NCBI GenBank assembly: GCA_963759055.1
Contig: CAVWYD010000019.1
Coordinates: 15,044 to 79,043 of the forward strand
DNA: 64,000 nucleotides
Reading direction: 5' to 3'
From: Thiosocius sp963759055
Lineage (GTDB): Bacteria; Pseudomonadota; Gammaproteobacteria; Chromatiales; Chromatiaceae
The position numbers and the translations under genes are program-made. Every line of letters begins with the position of its first letter. The first letter of the stretch is position 1. Below, in pieces: positions 1 to 10,323 of this stretch. Under the pieces are notes generated by a model that saw only the letters and a list, made by a program, of their open reading frames with translations, was not told where the DNA came from and did no database searches.

Positions 1-326
1 TGGAGGCCATTGTGGTCGCCCCGCAGCCTGTCGGACTGCTCGGCACCGATCCGAGCTTTGACGAGGCACGTCATTCCTTCGCCCAGGCGGCTGTGAATCT
101 GGCAAAGCTGGCGGCCGTCGAGATGGCGCTTTACCGCCTGATCAGCGAGCAACGCAAGGCACAGAAAAGGGTCAACGCCCTGAAGTACAACATTATCCCG
201 TCGTACAAAAAGGTCATAAAGCGTATCGCCGAGGCCCTGGAAGAAGAGGAACGCGGCACATTGTTTCAAATCAAGCGCTTACGCGAAGCAGCCGCACGCA
301 AAGATTCGGCCCGACACGGGTCCTGA
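1..326 (+). CDS. V/A-type ATP synthase subunit D, C-terminal part (cut by left edge)
   Basis: The reading frame is open to the left edge, so only the last ~108 codons are present and the true start lies outside the window. The tail is a long charged helix with RVNALKYNIIPSYKKVIKRI followed by EEEERGTLFQIKRL. This is the typical C-terminal pattern of subunit D of V/A-type rotary ATPases, which forms the central stalk and couples V1/A1 catalysis to the membrane ring. It is probably the last gene of a V/A-ATPase operon; such operons occur beside the F-type enzyme in some Gammaproteobacteria. The next gene starts 350 bases later, so it is probably transcribed separately. Confidence 0.85.
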   Translation, partial: EAIVVAPQPVGLLGTDPSFDEARHSFAQAAVNLAKLAAVEMALYRLISEQRKAQKRVNALKYNIIPSYKKVIKRIAEALEEEERGTLFQIKRLREAAARKDSARHGS

Positions 327-675
327 GCTGCTCCAACAGTATCGGATTCACGCCAACGGCGCGCCAGCGCCTAAGAGACCCTTCCGCCGCTCCCTCCGGA
401 CTTAATCTTTGGGGGTTGGCTGCCGCTATACCGGATGCTGTATCAAGAAATTGGAATTCCCGGCGAATTAAAGTAATGGGTATCGCAAGCTTTTGACGAA
501 ACCTGCTTATGTTCCGACGGCATTTTCTTCACCGGAGCTATTGGAAAATACCTGAGCCACCTATGTTGGAAATGAATCGAATGCCTGCGGCAAGTACACA
601 AAAGATGCCTGCAAATTTTGTCCCCGCTGAAACCGACCGGCGCGAGGAAACGCGCACGCTTTCCCAGCCGGACTG
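327..675. other. Intergenic stretch, no gene seen
   Basis: About 350 bases between the V/A-ATPase gene and the diguanylate cyclase gene. I see no convincing reading frame, RNA gene or strong T-tailed hairpin. It presumably carries the promoter of the cyclase gene, but no clear -35/-10 pair could be picked out. Confidence 0.4.
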
Positions 676-3315
676 ATGCCCATCGCCACTGAACAATCCC
701 GACCGGGAACGGAAGACTCGAACCAGGTTCACAAACGAGTTCGGCTGATGGCCGTGCTCGGCATACTGCTGACCAGTTTCGTAATCGGGGGCATCGCCAC
801 CTTCATGCTATATACGAGCCAGGTCGACACCCTGCGCAAGCAGTTGTTTTTCTCCATTGAGCTCGAGGCGGCCGCACTGGAGGCAGAACTCGCAAGACTG
901 GGAAACATTGCCGGCCAGGTTACCAGCCGAACCCGTATCCGCCAGGAGCTCGAACGTTATAACGACGGTGAAATCGGCATACAGGCCCTGACCGACTTCA
1001 CCGCCCCGAAACTGTCTGACGCGATGCACTCGAACAGCGGTGTCCTGGGTATCACGCGCCTTTCAACCGACCTGACCCCTCTCCTGAGCGTAGGCTCCGA
1101 GATCCCCTCCACGCACTGGCCACTGAGTGTCTCGGAGTCCGAGATCGGCTTCGGGATACCGCAGGACGGCAAGGTGGTCGTCTCGGCACCGATCCACAAC
1201 CGCTCCCAAGAGGCCGTCGGGGTCGATCTGGTAATGTTCAGCGACGATCGGTTGAAATCGATCATGCAGGAATTCTTCGGCCGCATTGAAGGCAGGGGTA
1301 GCGTGCAGATCTCGACCCTGGCAAATGGGCGCGCACACCATTTTTACGATATTGGACATACTACGCAGCCGCTGAGCCATGAGACGTTGAAGAGCGAGCT
1401 CATTGCACGGCTCAGACTGGGCCTGAACGCGGGACTGCACAGTCCCGATGGTGATGAATCAGGCAAGATGATCGTTACCCATGGCCCGATCGGCAACTCC
1501 GGCTGGGTCTTCGTCTTTCATACAGAACCTGCGCAGTTCTTCTCCCAGGCATCGAAGCAGGCCGCCTATGCTGCCCTTACGGTGCTGGTCCTGGCACTGC
1601 TGGGAATAGTCATGACAAGTCGGACCATCGAACCGCTGGTCAGCAGAATTTCGAGCGAAACCCGCAATCTGCAGCGCCTGCTGCGCCGCAACGAGCAACT
1701 GCTCGAGACCGTTCAGGCCAATGAAGCCAAGCTCCAGGCGGTCATCGACAACGCACCGGCCGTCATCTACATCAAGGATCGCGAGGGCAAGTATCTGCTG
1801 GTAAACAGCAGTTACGAGCGCCTCGTGTCACGCCCACGAGAGCAGATCATCGGCAGCTTTGATTACGAGATCTTTCCCGAGGACATCGCAAAATCGACCC
1901 GCGATACCGACCTCGAGGTACTCAATAAAGGCAAGTCACTTGAGCTCGATGAAACGGCTATACAGGCCGACGGTATGCACCACTTCCTTTCGACAAAGTT
2001 CCCGCTGGTGGACCATAAGGGCGAGATCTACGGCATCTGTGGCATCGCAAGCAATATTACCGAGCGCAAGCAGGTCGAACGTCGACTCGCGCTGACCCAG
2101 ACAACCGTCGACCGCGCAAATGTCGGCATCTATTGGGCCGACGCGCAAGGTCAGCTCCTTTACGTGAATGATACCGCACTGGAAATGCTCCAGCTGAAAC
2201 GCCACGCGCTGCCTCACACGCATCTCAGCGATCTCACGACGGCGTTCGACAGGGCAGACTGGTCAACACACTGGCAGAGCATCAAGGACAGCGGCAATCT
2301 CCATTACGAAATGGATTACCAGCGCAGCGACGGCTCAGACTACCCGGTTGAAGTCTATGCCAGCCACCTGGTATTCGGCGATCAGGAATTCTATATCGCA
2401 CTGATTCACGACATATCGGCCAGGCGCGATTCTGAACGCAGACTCCGGCAATCGGCCACGGTGTTCGACTGTGCCGCTGAGGCCATCGTGATCACCGATA
2501 CGCAGGGGATTATTCTCGATGTGAACGCGGCATTCACCGAGATCCTCGGCTATCCGCGTGAAGAGGTCATAGGTCGTAATCCCCGGATATGGAAGTCCGA
2601 CTTCCACGATGATACTTTTTACGAGGTCATGTGGCGGTCGATCAGGGAAACCGGCGAATGGCGCGGAGAGATCATCAACCGGAACAAGGACGGTTCCATC
2701 ACGCCTGCGCTTTCCACGATCAGCACCGTGCGCAACGAATCCGGCGAACCGATCAGCCATGTTGCGATCTATACCGACGTCAGCCAGATTAAGAAATCAC
2801 AACAGCAGCTGGCGCACCTCGCACACCACGACCCACTCACAAACCTGCCCAATCGGGTATTGTTCTATGAGCGCCTGGAACACTGCCTTGAGCGCGCCGC
2901 GCGTCATGAAGGCCACGTTGCTGTCATCTTTCTCGATCTCGATCACTTCAAACATGTCAACGACAGTCTTGGCCACAGCTTTGGTGACAAGCTCCTCATC
3001 CAGGTCGCGGCGGCGCTGACGGAGGCGGTCCGGGGCGAAGATACCGTCGCAAGAATCGGTGGCGACGAATTTACCATCCTGATTGAAGACATGCGCGACA
3101 AAGCCAGTCTGTCGAGCGTGGTGGAAAAGGTGTTGCGTGCCTTCGACCACGAGTTCCAATTGGGTGAATCGAGCATTCGGGTAACGCCCAGCCTCGGCGT
3201 CAGCCTTTCACCGGAAGACGGCCAGGACGCAAAAACCCTGATGCACAATGCGGACGCTGCGATGTACCGCGCAAAAGCAGCCGGTCGCAACACCTACAAG
3301 TTCTACACAGGGTAA
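676..3315 (+). CDS. Membrane-bound diguanylate cyclase with three PAS domains
   Basis: This 879-residue protein has a transmembrane helix at about residues 24-47, a periplasmic sensor region to about 294, a second helix at 295-315, three PAS domains (about 354-455, 474-580, 592-705) and a C-terminal GGDEF domain. The active-site motif GGDEF is intact at 795-799. RGED five residues before it is a canonical inhibitory I-site. No EAL domain follows, so it should make c-di-GMP from GTP under product inhibition. The last PAS begins VITDTQGIILDVNAAF, typical of PAS-GGDEF proteins. The periplasmic ligand domain is not one I recognise. It converges with fliJ with no gap between the two stop codons. 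A later ATG at 748 would remove part of the cytoplasmic tail, but the first helix is kept either way. Confidence 0.92.
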   Translation: MPIATEQSRPGTEDSNQVHKRVRLMAVLGILLTSFVIGGIATFMLYTSQVDTLRKQLFFSIELEAAALEAELARLGNIAGQVTSRTRIRQELERYNDGEIGIQALTDFTAPKLSDAMHSNSGVLGITRLSTDLTPLLSVGSEIPSTHWPLSVSESEIGFGIPQDGKVVVSAPIHNRSQEAVGVDLVMFSDDRLKSIMQEFFGRIEGRGSVQISTLANGRAHHFYDIGHTTQPLSHETLKSELIARLRLGLNAGLHSPDGDESGKMIVTHGPIGNSGWVFVFHTEPAQFFSQASKQAAYAALTVLVLALLGIVMTSRTIEPLVSRISSETRNLQRLLRRNEQLLETVQANEAKLQAVIDNAPAVIYIKDREGKYLLVNSSYERLVSRPREQIIGSFDYEIFPEDIAKSTRDTDLEVLNKGKSLELDETAIQADGMHHFLSTKFPLVDHKGEIYGICGIASNITERKQVERRLALTQTTVDRANVGIYWADAQGQLLYVNDTALEMLQLKRHALPHTHLSDLTTAFDRADWSTHWQSIKDSGNLHYEMDYQRSDGSDYPVEVYASHLVFGDQEFYIALIHDISARRDSERRLRQSATVFDCAAEAIVITDTQGIILDVNAAFTEILGYPREEVIGRNPRIWKSDFHDDTFYEVMWRSIRETGEWRGEIINRNKDGSITPALSTISTVRNESGEPISHVAIYTDVSQIKKSQQQLAHLAHHDPLTNLPNRVLFYERLEHCLERAARHEGHVAVIFLDLDHFKHVNDSLGHSFGDKLLIQVAAALTEAVRGEDTVARIGGDEFTILIEDMRDKASLSSVVEKVLRAFDHEFQLGESSIRVTPSLGVSLSPEDGQDAKTLMHNADAAMYRAKAAGRNTYKFYTG

Positions 3316-3747
3316 TCAGCGCTTGCGCTGTGCGTGTTCGTCAGACTCGGCCTGTTCCTTTCTGTCCAGATCCTTGCGCTCGGCCTCATGCATACGATCG
3401 ACCACGTTATCCATGGCCTTGGACTTGGTGTAACGACCGCGCCACTGCGCCTTGCTCGAATCGCAGTCCTGTTGTGATCGATTGACGATCTCTTCCTGTT
3501 GCACAATCGCCGTTTCCAGTTTGCTGATGAAAACCTGGTATTCCAGGATCTGGCGACTCGAAACGCCGGCACGTGCGGCACCCGCGAAACGCTCCAGGTA
3601 TTCAGCTCGATACTGACGCAGTTCCGTGAGGCGCTGTCTGGCCGCCTCGCGCTGCTTGAGTGATTCACCGAGTGCCGCTGCCGCCTTGCGTTCCTTGTGC
3701 AAAGCGAGCTTCTGGATCGGTTTGAATCGTTCGGATGGTGGCACCAT
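3316..3747 (-). CDS. fliJ: Flagellar protein FliJ
   Basis: This is a 143-residue, highly charged coiled-coil protein of the usual FliJ length, starting MVPPSERFKPIQKLALHKER and rich in Glu, Gln, Arg and Lys. FliJ is the general chaperone-escort of the flagellar type III export apparatus; it sits in the FliI hexamer like a gamma-subunit stalk and links it to FlhA. Assignment rests on this profile and on its position 6 bases after fliI at the end of the fliEFGHIJ operon. Its stop codon abuts that of the convergent diguanylate cyclase gene, and no terminator fits between them. Confidence 0.93.
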   Translation of the reverse strand: MVPPSERFKPIQKLALHKERKAAAALGESLKQREAARQRLTELRQYRAEYLERFAGAARAGVSSRQILEYQVFISKLETAIVQQEEIVNRSQQDCDSSKAQWRGRYTKSKAMDNVVDRMHEAERKDLDRKEQAESDEHAQRKR

Positions 3748-3753
3748 ATTCTT

Positions 3754-5130
3754 TTACCCCGCCTCACCAGTCGTAACCGGATGCATCTCCTGCGGAAACA
3801 GCGTCATCAGGTCATGCAGGCTGTCTTTCAGATCAAAACGGATGTGCATGTCCTGATGCAGGAACTCGCGCAGCGACGGCATGGCGCCAATGGCCAGGTC
3901 GATCTGATCATTGGAGCCCAGCTCATAGGCACCGACCGAGATAAGGTCCTGGTTTTGCTGATACAGGCTGTAAAGCTGTTTGAATTCGCGCACCGCCTGC
4001 TTGTGCGCGGCATCGGTAATCTCGTTCATCGCGCGACTGACCGAAGCCTCGATATCGATCGCCGGGTATTGACCGGATTCGGCCAGGCGCCGGGAAAGAA
4101 CGATATGACCGTCGAGAATTGCGCGTGCCGCATCCGCAATGGGATCGTTGTGGTCGTCCCCTTCGGCCAGCACCGTGTAGAACGCGGTGATGGAGCCACC
4201 ACCACGGTCCCCATTGCCGGCCCGCTCGACCAGTTGCGGCAACTTGGCAAAGACGGAAGGTGGGTAACCCTTGGTCGCGGGAGGCTCATTGATGGCGAGA
4301 CCGATCTCACGCTGTGCCTGGGCAAAGCGGGTCAACGAATCCATCAGCAAAAGGACATGCTTTCCCTGATCGCGGAAATACTCGGCGATAGCGGTAGCGA
4401 GCATTGCACCGTGCATACGCCGCAGTGGCGGCTGATCGGCCGGCACAGCGACCACGACGGAACGGGCCAGTCCCTCTTCGCCAAGAATATTGTCGACGAA
4501 CTCCTTTACCTCGCGGCCACGCTCGCCGATAAGACCGACGACGACCACATCTGCATCGGTGTATCGCGTCATCATCCCCAGCAGAACCGATTTTCCGACG
4601 CCGGAGCCCGCAAACAGACCAAGCCGTTGACCGCGGCCGACGCTGAGCAGTGCGTTGATCGCACGGATACCGACGTCCAGCGGTTCGCGTATCGGTGCCC
4701 GTGCCAGCGGGTTGATGTAAACGCCGTTCAAAGGACAGCGCTTGGTCGTGTGCAGGATGCCTTTACCGTCAAGCGGCTTTCCACTGCCGTCGATGATCCG
4801 GCCAAGCAGTTCCTCGCCCACCGCGGCCTCGCTGATACGGCCGCTGGGGACCACCCGCGCATCCGGCTCGAGACCACGGATGTCACCGGTCGGCATCAGA
4901 TAGAGGCTCTCGCCGGCAAATCCCACCACCTCGGCCTCAACCCGGTCTCCCGCGGCGTTGATCACGTCACAGCGACCACCGATGGCCGCACGACAGCCGA
5001 CGGCCTCCAGCGTAAGTCCGACCATACGGGTCAGTTTTCCTTCGACGACGAGACCGCGACTGTCGTCGATACGCTCACCCATGCGCCGAATTCGCGACGC
5101 CCAGATCGGATTGCGGTCGGGCTCAGACAT
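3754..5130 (-). CDS. fliI: Flagellum-specific export ATPase FliI
   Basis: This 458-residue F1-beta-like ATPase powers substrate entry into the flagellar type III export gate. The Walker A loop GLFAGSGVGKSVLLG, the conserved AQREIGLAINEPPATKGYPP stretch and GGGSITAFYTVLAEGDDHND identify FliI. I chose the ATG at 5130 (MSEPDRNP). It overlaps the end of fliH by 8 bases, which suits translational coupling. The frame stays open to an ATG at 5175, giving 15 more residues, but those lie inside fliH and look unrelated to FliI. Confidence 0.96.
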   Translation of the reverse strand: MSEPDRNPIWASRIRRMGERIDDSRGLVVEGKLTRMVGLTLEAVGCRAAIGGRCDVINAAGDRVEAEVVGFAGESLYLMPTGDIRGLEPDARVVPSGRISEAAVGEELLGRIIDGSGKPLDGKGILHTTKRCPLNGVYINPLARAPIREPLDVGIRAINALLSVGRGQRLGLFAGSGVGKSVLLGMMTRYTDADVVVVGLIGERGREVKEFVDNILGEEGLARSVVVAVPADQPPLRRMHGAMLATAIAEYFRDQGKHVLLLMDSLTRFAQAQREIGLAINEPPATKGYPPSVFAKLPQLVERAGNGDRGGGSITAFYTVLAEGDDHNDPIADAARAILDGHIVLSRRLAESGQYPAIDIEASVSRAMNEITDAAHKQAVREFKQLYSLYQQNQDLISVGAYELGSNDQIDLAIGAMPSLREFLHQDMHIRFDLKDSLHDLMTLFPQEMHPVTTGEAG

Positions 5131-5824
5131 CAGCGTGGTCTTCCTCTTCACCATCACGCGACCGCTCACCGGCAAGTAGGGGCGCGATCAGGCTGCTGAG
5201 TCGCGAATCCAGCGTCGCATCAACCTGTGAAGTATCGGTGTGTATACGACAGCCGCCGCGCTGGATAACCGGATCCTCGATGATCTGCCACTTTTGATCA
5301 TGTTCACCCAGCGTGTAGGCCTCGCGCACCAGTTCCGCATCTTCCGGATGCAGCACAACGCGAATGTTACGTGCACTGATCGGCAGTATGCCCAGCGCCT
5401 CACGCACAACGCCGACGATCTGACCCGGATCCAGCTTTACCTCGCGCCTGATCAACTGACGCACCATGTTGATCACCAGGGTGACGACCTCATTTTCCAC
5501 CTGATGGTCGAGCTGCTCGAACGGTCGGTCGAGTGCACCCAGGAGACCGTCGAGTCTTTCGATTCTGGTCCTTACGGCGGCACGTCCCTCTTCCAGTCCT
5601 TCTCGATGTCCGTATGACTGTCCTTCTTTACGCCCCTGCTCGAAGCCCTCCGCGTGCGCTGCCTTTTGGATCTCATCAAGCTGAGAGGCAGTCAACAGCC
5701 CCCGCGACTCGTCCATCGCGGTCTCGCCCTTCTTACGCACATGCGGTGGCTGCCATTGCATGACCTCGGCCTCTTCCGACCGGATAATCTGCACCGCACC
5801 GGGTCTGCGTTCAGTCCTAGACAA
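5123..5824 (-). CDS. fliH: Flagellar assembly protein FliH
   Basis: FliH is the peripheral stator and negative regulator of the export ATPase. The product has the expected central run AHAEGFEQGRKEGQSYGHRE (GxxxG-type glycine-rich helix) followed by the V-ATPase-E-like C-terminal domain. The start is uncertain. No ATG lies at the expected place: TTG at 5824 has a GGGGA-type ribosome site and overlaps the fliG stop by 8 bases. GTG at 5794 would give MQIIRSEEAEV, which resembles FliH N termini. An ATG at 5884 lies deep in fliG and is less likely. It sits between fliG and fliI in the usual operon order. Confidence 0.9.
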   Translation of the reverse strand: MSRTERRPGAVQIIRSEEAEVMQWQPPHVRKKGETAMDESRGLLTASQLDEIQKAAHAEGFEQGRKEGQSYGHREGLEEGRAAVRTRIERLDGLLGALDRPFEQLDHQVENEVVTLVINMVRQLIRREVKLDPGQIVGVVREALGILPISARNIRVVLHPEDAELVREAYTLGEHDQKWQIIEDPVIQRGGCRIHTDTSQVDATLDSRLSSLIAPLLAGERSRDGEEEDHADV

Positions 5825-6842
5825 ACTCTTCCCCGCCACTACCGCCGAGATTGATCTCACCGGCATCCGAGAGTCGACGTGCAACCGTCAGGATCTCCTT
5901 CTGCGAGGCCTCAACGTCGCTGAGCTTGGCCGGCGGCGCCGCCTCCAGATCATCTTTGAGCATTTCAGCCGCACGCGAAGACATGTTGCCGAAGATCTTT
6001 TCCCGTAGCGGCTCAGGTGCCCCCCGCAATGCCAGCAACAACTGGTCGGACGACACTTCGCGCAGCAGAGTCTGCATGCCACGGTCGTCGATATCGATGA
6101 GATTCTCGAACACGAACATATTGTCCTGAATCTGCTGCGACAGCTCGTCGTCCGACTCACTGATCTGCTCGATCACCTTGCTTTCGATCATGCCATCAAC
6201 GAAGTTCAGGATGTCTGCCGCTTTCTTGATACCGCCCAGTGAAGACGACTGAACACTGGCACCGCCGGAGAACTGCTTCTCCAGAATCTCATCCAGCTCC
6301 TGCAGGGCCGCCGGCTGGATACCATCCAGACTGGCCACGCGCATGATGACATCGGTGCGCACCCGCTCCGGGAACTCGGACAGCACCCCTGCAGCCTGAT
6401 CGGGATCAAGGAAAGACATGACGATAGCGATGATCTGTGGGTGTTCATGACGAATCAGCTCGGCGATGGCGCGCGCATCCATCCACTTGAGCTGCTCCAG
6501 TCCCTTGCTGTTCCTGCCCAGCAGAATACGGTCGATGATGCCACCCGCCTTGTCCGCGCCGAGTGCCGTGGTCAGCATGTTACGAATGTACTGGTCCGAG
6601 CCCATGCCGAGAGATGTCTGTTCGCCGATTGCGCCGACGAACTTCTGCATCACCAGTTCCATCTGCGAATTGGTGACCTGAGTCAGGCCGGCCATGGCAA
6701 GGCCAATCTCCTGCACCTCTTTAGGCCCCATGTGACGCAGGATCTCTGCCGCATGCTGTTCACCCAGTCCCAGCATCAGCAACGCCGAACGCTCCAGTCC
6801 GCTGAGCTTCTGTACCGCCTGCGAGTCGGTGCTTTGGTCCAT
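5817..6842 (-). CDS. fliG: Flagellar motor switch protein FliG
   Basis: This 341-residue protein has the three-domain FliG layout. The N-terminal part (SGLERSALLMLGLGEQHAAE) binds FliF, the middle and C-terminal armadillo domains contact FliM, and the charged C-terminal helix faces the stator. EHPQIIAIVMSFLDPDQAA and FENLIDIDDRGMQTLLREV are characteristic. It ends in a short acidic tail (GGSGGEEFV). It directly follows fliF (one base between coding regions), so the two should be translated together, as suits a 1:1 rotor complex. Confidence 0.97.
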   Translation of the reverse strand: MDQSTDSQAVQKLSGLERSALLMLGLGEQHAAEILRHMGPKEVQEIGLAMAGLTQVTNSQMELVMQKFVGAIGEQTSLGMGSDQYIRNMLTTALGADKAGGIIDRILLGRNSKGLEQLKWMDARAIAELIRHEHPQIIAIVMSFLDPDQAAGVLSEFPERVRTDVIMRVASLDGIQPAALQELDEILEKQFSGGASVQSSSLGGIKKAADILNFVDGMIESKVIEQISESDDELSQQIQDNMFVFENLIDIDDRGMQTLLREVSSDQLLLALRGAPEPLREKIFGNMSSRAAEMLKDDLEAAPPAKLSDVEASQKEILTVARRLSDAGEINLGGSGGEEFV

Positions 6843-6843
6843 T

Positions 6844-8529
6844 TCAGGCAGCTTCCTCGTTCACCCAGGTCTTGACCAGCTGGGCCACACGCTTGGGATC
6901 CTCATCCACCAACTGTCTTGCGGCATCCATGATGTTTTCGTACTTGCCGCCGCCGGGCAGGCTGATCGGCTCGCCGTCACTCCCCAGCAACAGACTCCCC
7001 TGGCCTTCCACGCCGCCCTCATGATTCTGCGCCAATGGACCTTCAACACGTGCTGCCCCATCGCTCCCGCCCGCAACGCCAGCGTGGCTCGCGGTGAGGC
7101 GCTTCATGGTTGGTTTGAGTACGAAGAAGATGAGGATCAGCACCAGAAACAGGCCACCCACCTGTTTGGCGATGTCGAGGAACCAGCCCTGCTCCCAAAT
7201 CGGCACTTCCGGCAGATCGGCAACAGGTTCGGGGCTCAGGAAGGAACTGTTCATGACCCGTACACTGTCGCCGCGGCGGCTGTCGAAACCGATCGCCTCG
7301 CGCACCAGTTCAGTCAGGCGTTCGATCTCTTCGGGCGTGCGCTCGCGTACGCTGACGGTTCCGTCTTCGCCGACGGTTGTGATGTCATCGACCACCACGG
7401 CGACCGACAGCCGACGCAGGGAGATCGGCGACATGCGCGTATGACTGATGACGCGGTCCAGTTCAAAGTTGCGGGTCGACTGTCGGCTCGAATTGCGCGC
7501 TTCGCCCTGCGCAACCGCACCGGCCACCGCACCAGCCTCCTGTGGCGCCGTGCCGGCCGCCGGGGGCTGGTTGGACAAGGCACCCGGTATTCCACCCGCC
7601 CCGGCATCGAGGCTCTTCTGTTCATTCAGCTGCTCACTGCGCAATGCCGGCTGCTCGGGATTGAATCGTTCCTGGGTCTGCTCAGTCACGGTGAAATCGA
7701 CATCGGCGGTCACCTGCGCCCTCACCTTGTCGCGACCGACGATCGGAAACAGAAGACCCTCGACACGCTCGCGGAAGTGTTGCTCGATGCGGCGGGTATG
7801 CTCGAACTGGGTGGCCGACAGTTTCATATCGCGACTCTCGGAGTCGCCGCTGAGCAGCCGCCCCTTGTGATCGACTACAGTCACCCTGCCCGGCTCCAGT
7901 TCCGGGATGCTCGATGCGACCAGGTGCACCACGGCCTCGACCTGATCCTCTTCCAGGACGCGCCCATTGTGCAGCCGCAGTGCAACCGAGGCACTGGGCG
8001 GCTGACGCTTGCGTACGAAAACGGATTGCTTGGGTATGGCCAGGTGCACGCGGGCGCTGTGAACCGCCCCGATGGTGGCAATCGTGCGCGCCAGTTCACC
8101 CTGAATCGCGTGCTGATAGCGGGCCCGCTCGACCATCTGGCTGCTACCGAAACCGGTGTCCTGCTGCAGCAGTTCAAAGCCCATGCCCACGCTGTTGGGG
8201 AGACCCTGGCCGGCAAGCTGCATGCGGATCTCTTTCAGCTTGGCCGAGGGCACCATCACCATGCCGCTCGCCTCATCCACCCGAAACTCGACATTCGACT
8301 GCTGCAGGGCCTCCATGACCTGACCCGCGTCTTTTTCCGCCATATTTCCGTATAGCGGGGCGAAATTCGGTGCCTGCGACCACAGAACCACCGCCACGCC
8401 CAACGCCACACTGGCAGCGATTCCGACCATGACAGCCACCTGGCGCAACCAGGGATTATCGACCATCGACGTCATACCACCGGCCAATTCAGGTGCCGGA
8501 AGGTTGTTCGTGTTTCCTGCTTCGGCCAT
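6844..8529 (-). CDS. fliF: Flagellar MS-ring protein FliF
   Basis: This 561-residue protein makes the membrane-supramembrane ring on which the basal body is built. It has one transmembrane helix near the N terminus (VAVMVGIAASVALGVAVVLW) and a second near residue 450 (GGLFLVLILIFFVLKP). Between them lie the periplasmic ring-building motifs (MVMVPSAKLKEIRMQLAGQG; HSARVHLAIPKQSVFVRK). The C-terminal tail that binds FliG is present. A central Ala/Gln/Gly-rich linker replaces part of the beta-collar region, as is common. An AGAGG-type ribosome site precedes the ATG. fliE lies 45 bases upstream in the same operon. Confidence 0.97.
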   Translation of the reverse strand: MAEAGNTNNLPAPELAGGMTSMVDNPWLRQVAVMVGIAASVALGVAVVLWSQAPNFAPLYGNMAEKDAGQVMEALQQSNVEFRVDEASGMVMVPSAKLKEIRMQLAGQGLPNSVGMGFELLQQDTGFGSSQMVERARYQHAIQGELARTIATIGAVHSARVHLAIPKQSVFVRKRQPPSASVALRLHNGRVLEEDQVEAVVHLVASSIPELEPGRVTVVDHKGRLLSGDSESRDMKLSATQFEHTRRIEQHFRERVEGLLFPIVGRDKVRAQVTADVDFTVTEQTQERFNPEQPALRSEQLNEQKSLDAGAGGIPGALSNQPPAAGTAPQEAGAVAGAVAQGEARNSSRQSTRNFELDRVISHTRMSPISLRRLSVAVVVDDITTVGEDGTVSVRERTPEEIERLTELVREAIGFDSRRGDSVRVMNSSFLSPEPVADLPEVPIWEQGWFLDIAKQVGGLFLVLILIFFVLKPTMKRLTASHAGVAGGSDGAARVEGPLAQNHEGGVEGQGSLLLGSDGEPISLPGGGKYENIMDAARQLVDEDPKRVAQLVKTWVNEEAA

Positions 8530-8574
8530 TTTTTTATCTGCCTCTTGGTGAACTTATGCGCTCAATGCCGCCGA

Positions 8575-8889
8575 TCAGACCGGCATATTCATCACGTCCT
8601 TATAGGCATCAACCAGCTTGTTCCTGACCTCGACCATCGCCTGGAAGGAGACACTCGATTTTTGTACCGCAATCATGACGTCCGCCAGATCCAGACCCGG
8701 CTCGCCCTGCTCGAAAGCGGTACGCAGCGAAGAGGCGTTCTGCTGCGTTTCATTGACGGAATCGATGGACCGCTTGAGCAGGTCGCCAAATTCGTTCTGC
8801 GGAGTCTCGTTGACGGCAATGCCGCCGCTGGCCTGGGCCGTTACCACCCGCATCTGGGCCAGAACCTGATTGATTTCCGGAGTGCTCAT
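8575..8889 (-). CDS. fliE: Flagellar hook-basal body protein FliE
   Basis: This 104-residue protein links the MS ring to the proximal rod. Its C terminus KSSVSFQAMVEVRNKLVDAY is the conserved FliE signature, and its length is standard. As first gene of the fliEFGHIJ operon it lies about 50 bases downstream of a sigma-54-type promoter in the 78-base gap after flrC. This implies FlrC-dependent class III expression. Confidence 0.96.
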   Translation of the reverse strand: MSTPEINQVLAQMRVVTAQASGGIAVNETPQNEFGDLLKRSIDSVNETQQNASSLRTAFEQGEPGLDLADVMIAVQKSSVSFQAMVEVRNKLVDAYKDVMNMPV

Positions 8890-8949
8890 GCTGTTTGACC
8901 TGTTTGTGTGTTCGATTTTCTGACGCTCAACTGCCGCCTGTGAATCATG

Positions 8950-8966
8950 TGCAGTATTCGCGCCAA
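8950..8966 (-). promoter_or_regulatory. Sigma-54 promoter for the fliE-J operon
   Basis: On the minus strand the sequence reads TGGCGCGAATACTGCA. The TGGC (-24) and TGC (-12) elements have the exact sigma-54 spacing and match the consensus TGGCACG-N4-TTGCW at all but two positions. It lies just after the flrC stop codon and gives a predicted start near 8939, about 50 bases before fliE. Confidence 0.75.
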
Positions 8967-8967
8967 A

Positions 8968-10322
<1,355 letters not shown>

Positions 10323-10323
<1 letters not shown>

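Noticed and set aside
538..732. 64-codon minus-strand frame near the cyclase start
   Set aside because: It overlaps the cyclase start, has no domain and no ribosome site.
3697..5199. 500-codon plus-strand frame
   Set aside because: It lies wholly opposite fliI, whose motifs are unmistakable; high-GC antisense frames are often long.
6829..8355. 508-codon plus-strand frame
   Set aside because: It is antisense to fliF and has no recognisable domain.
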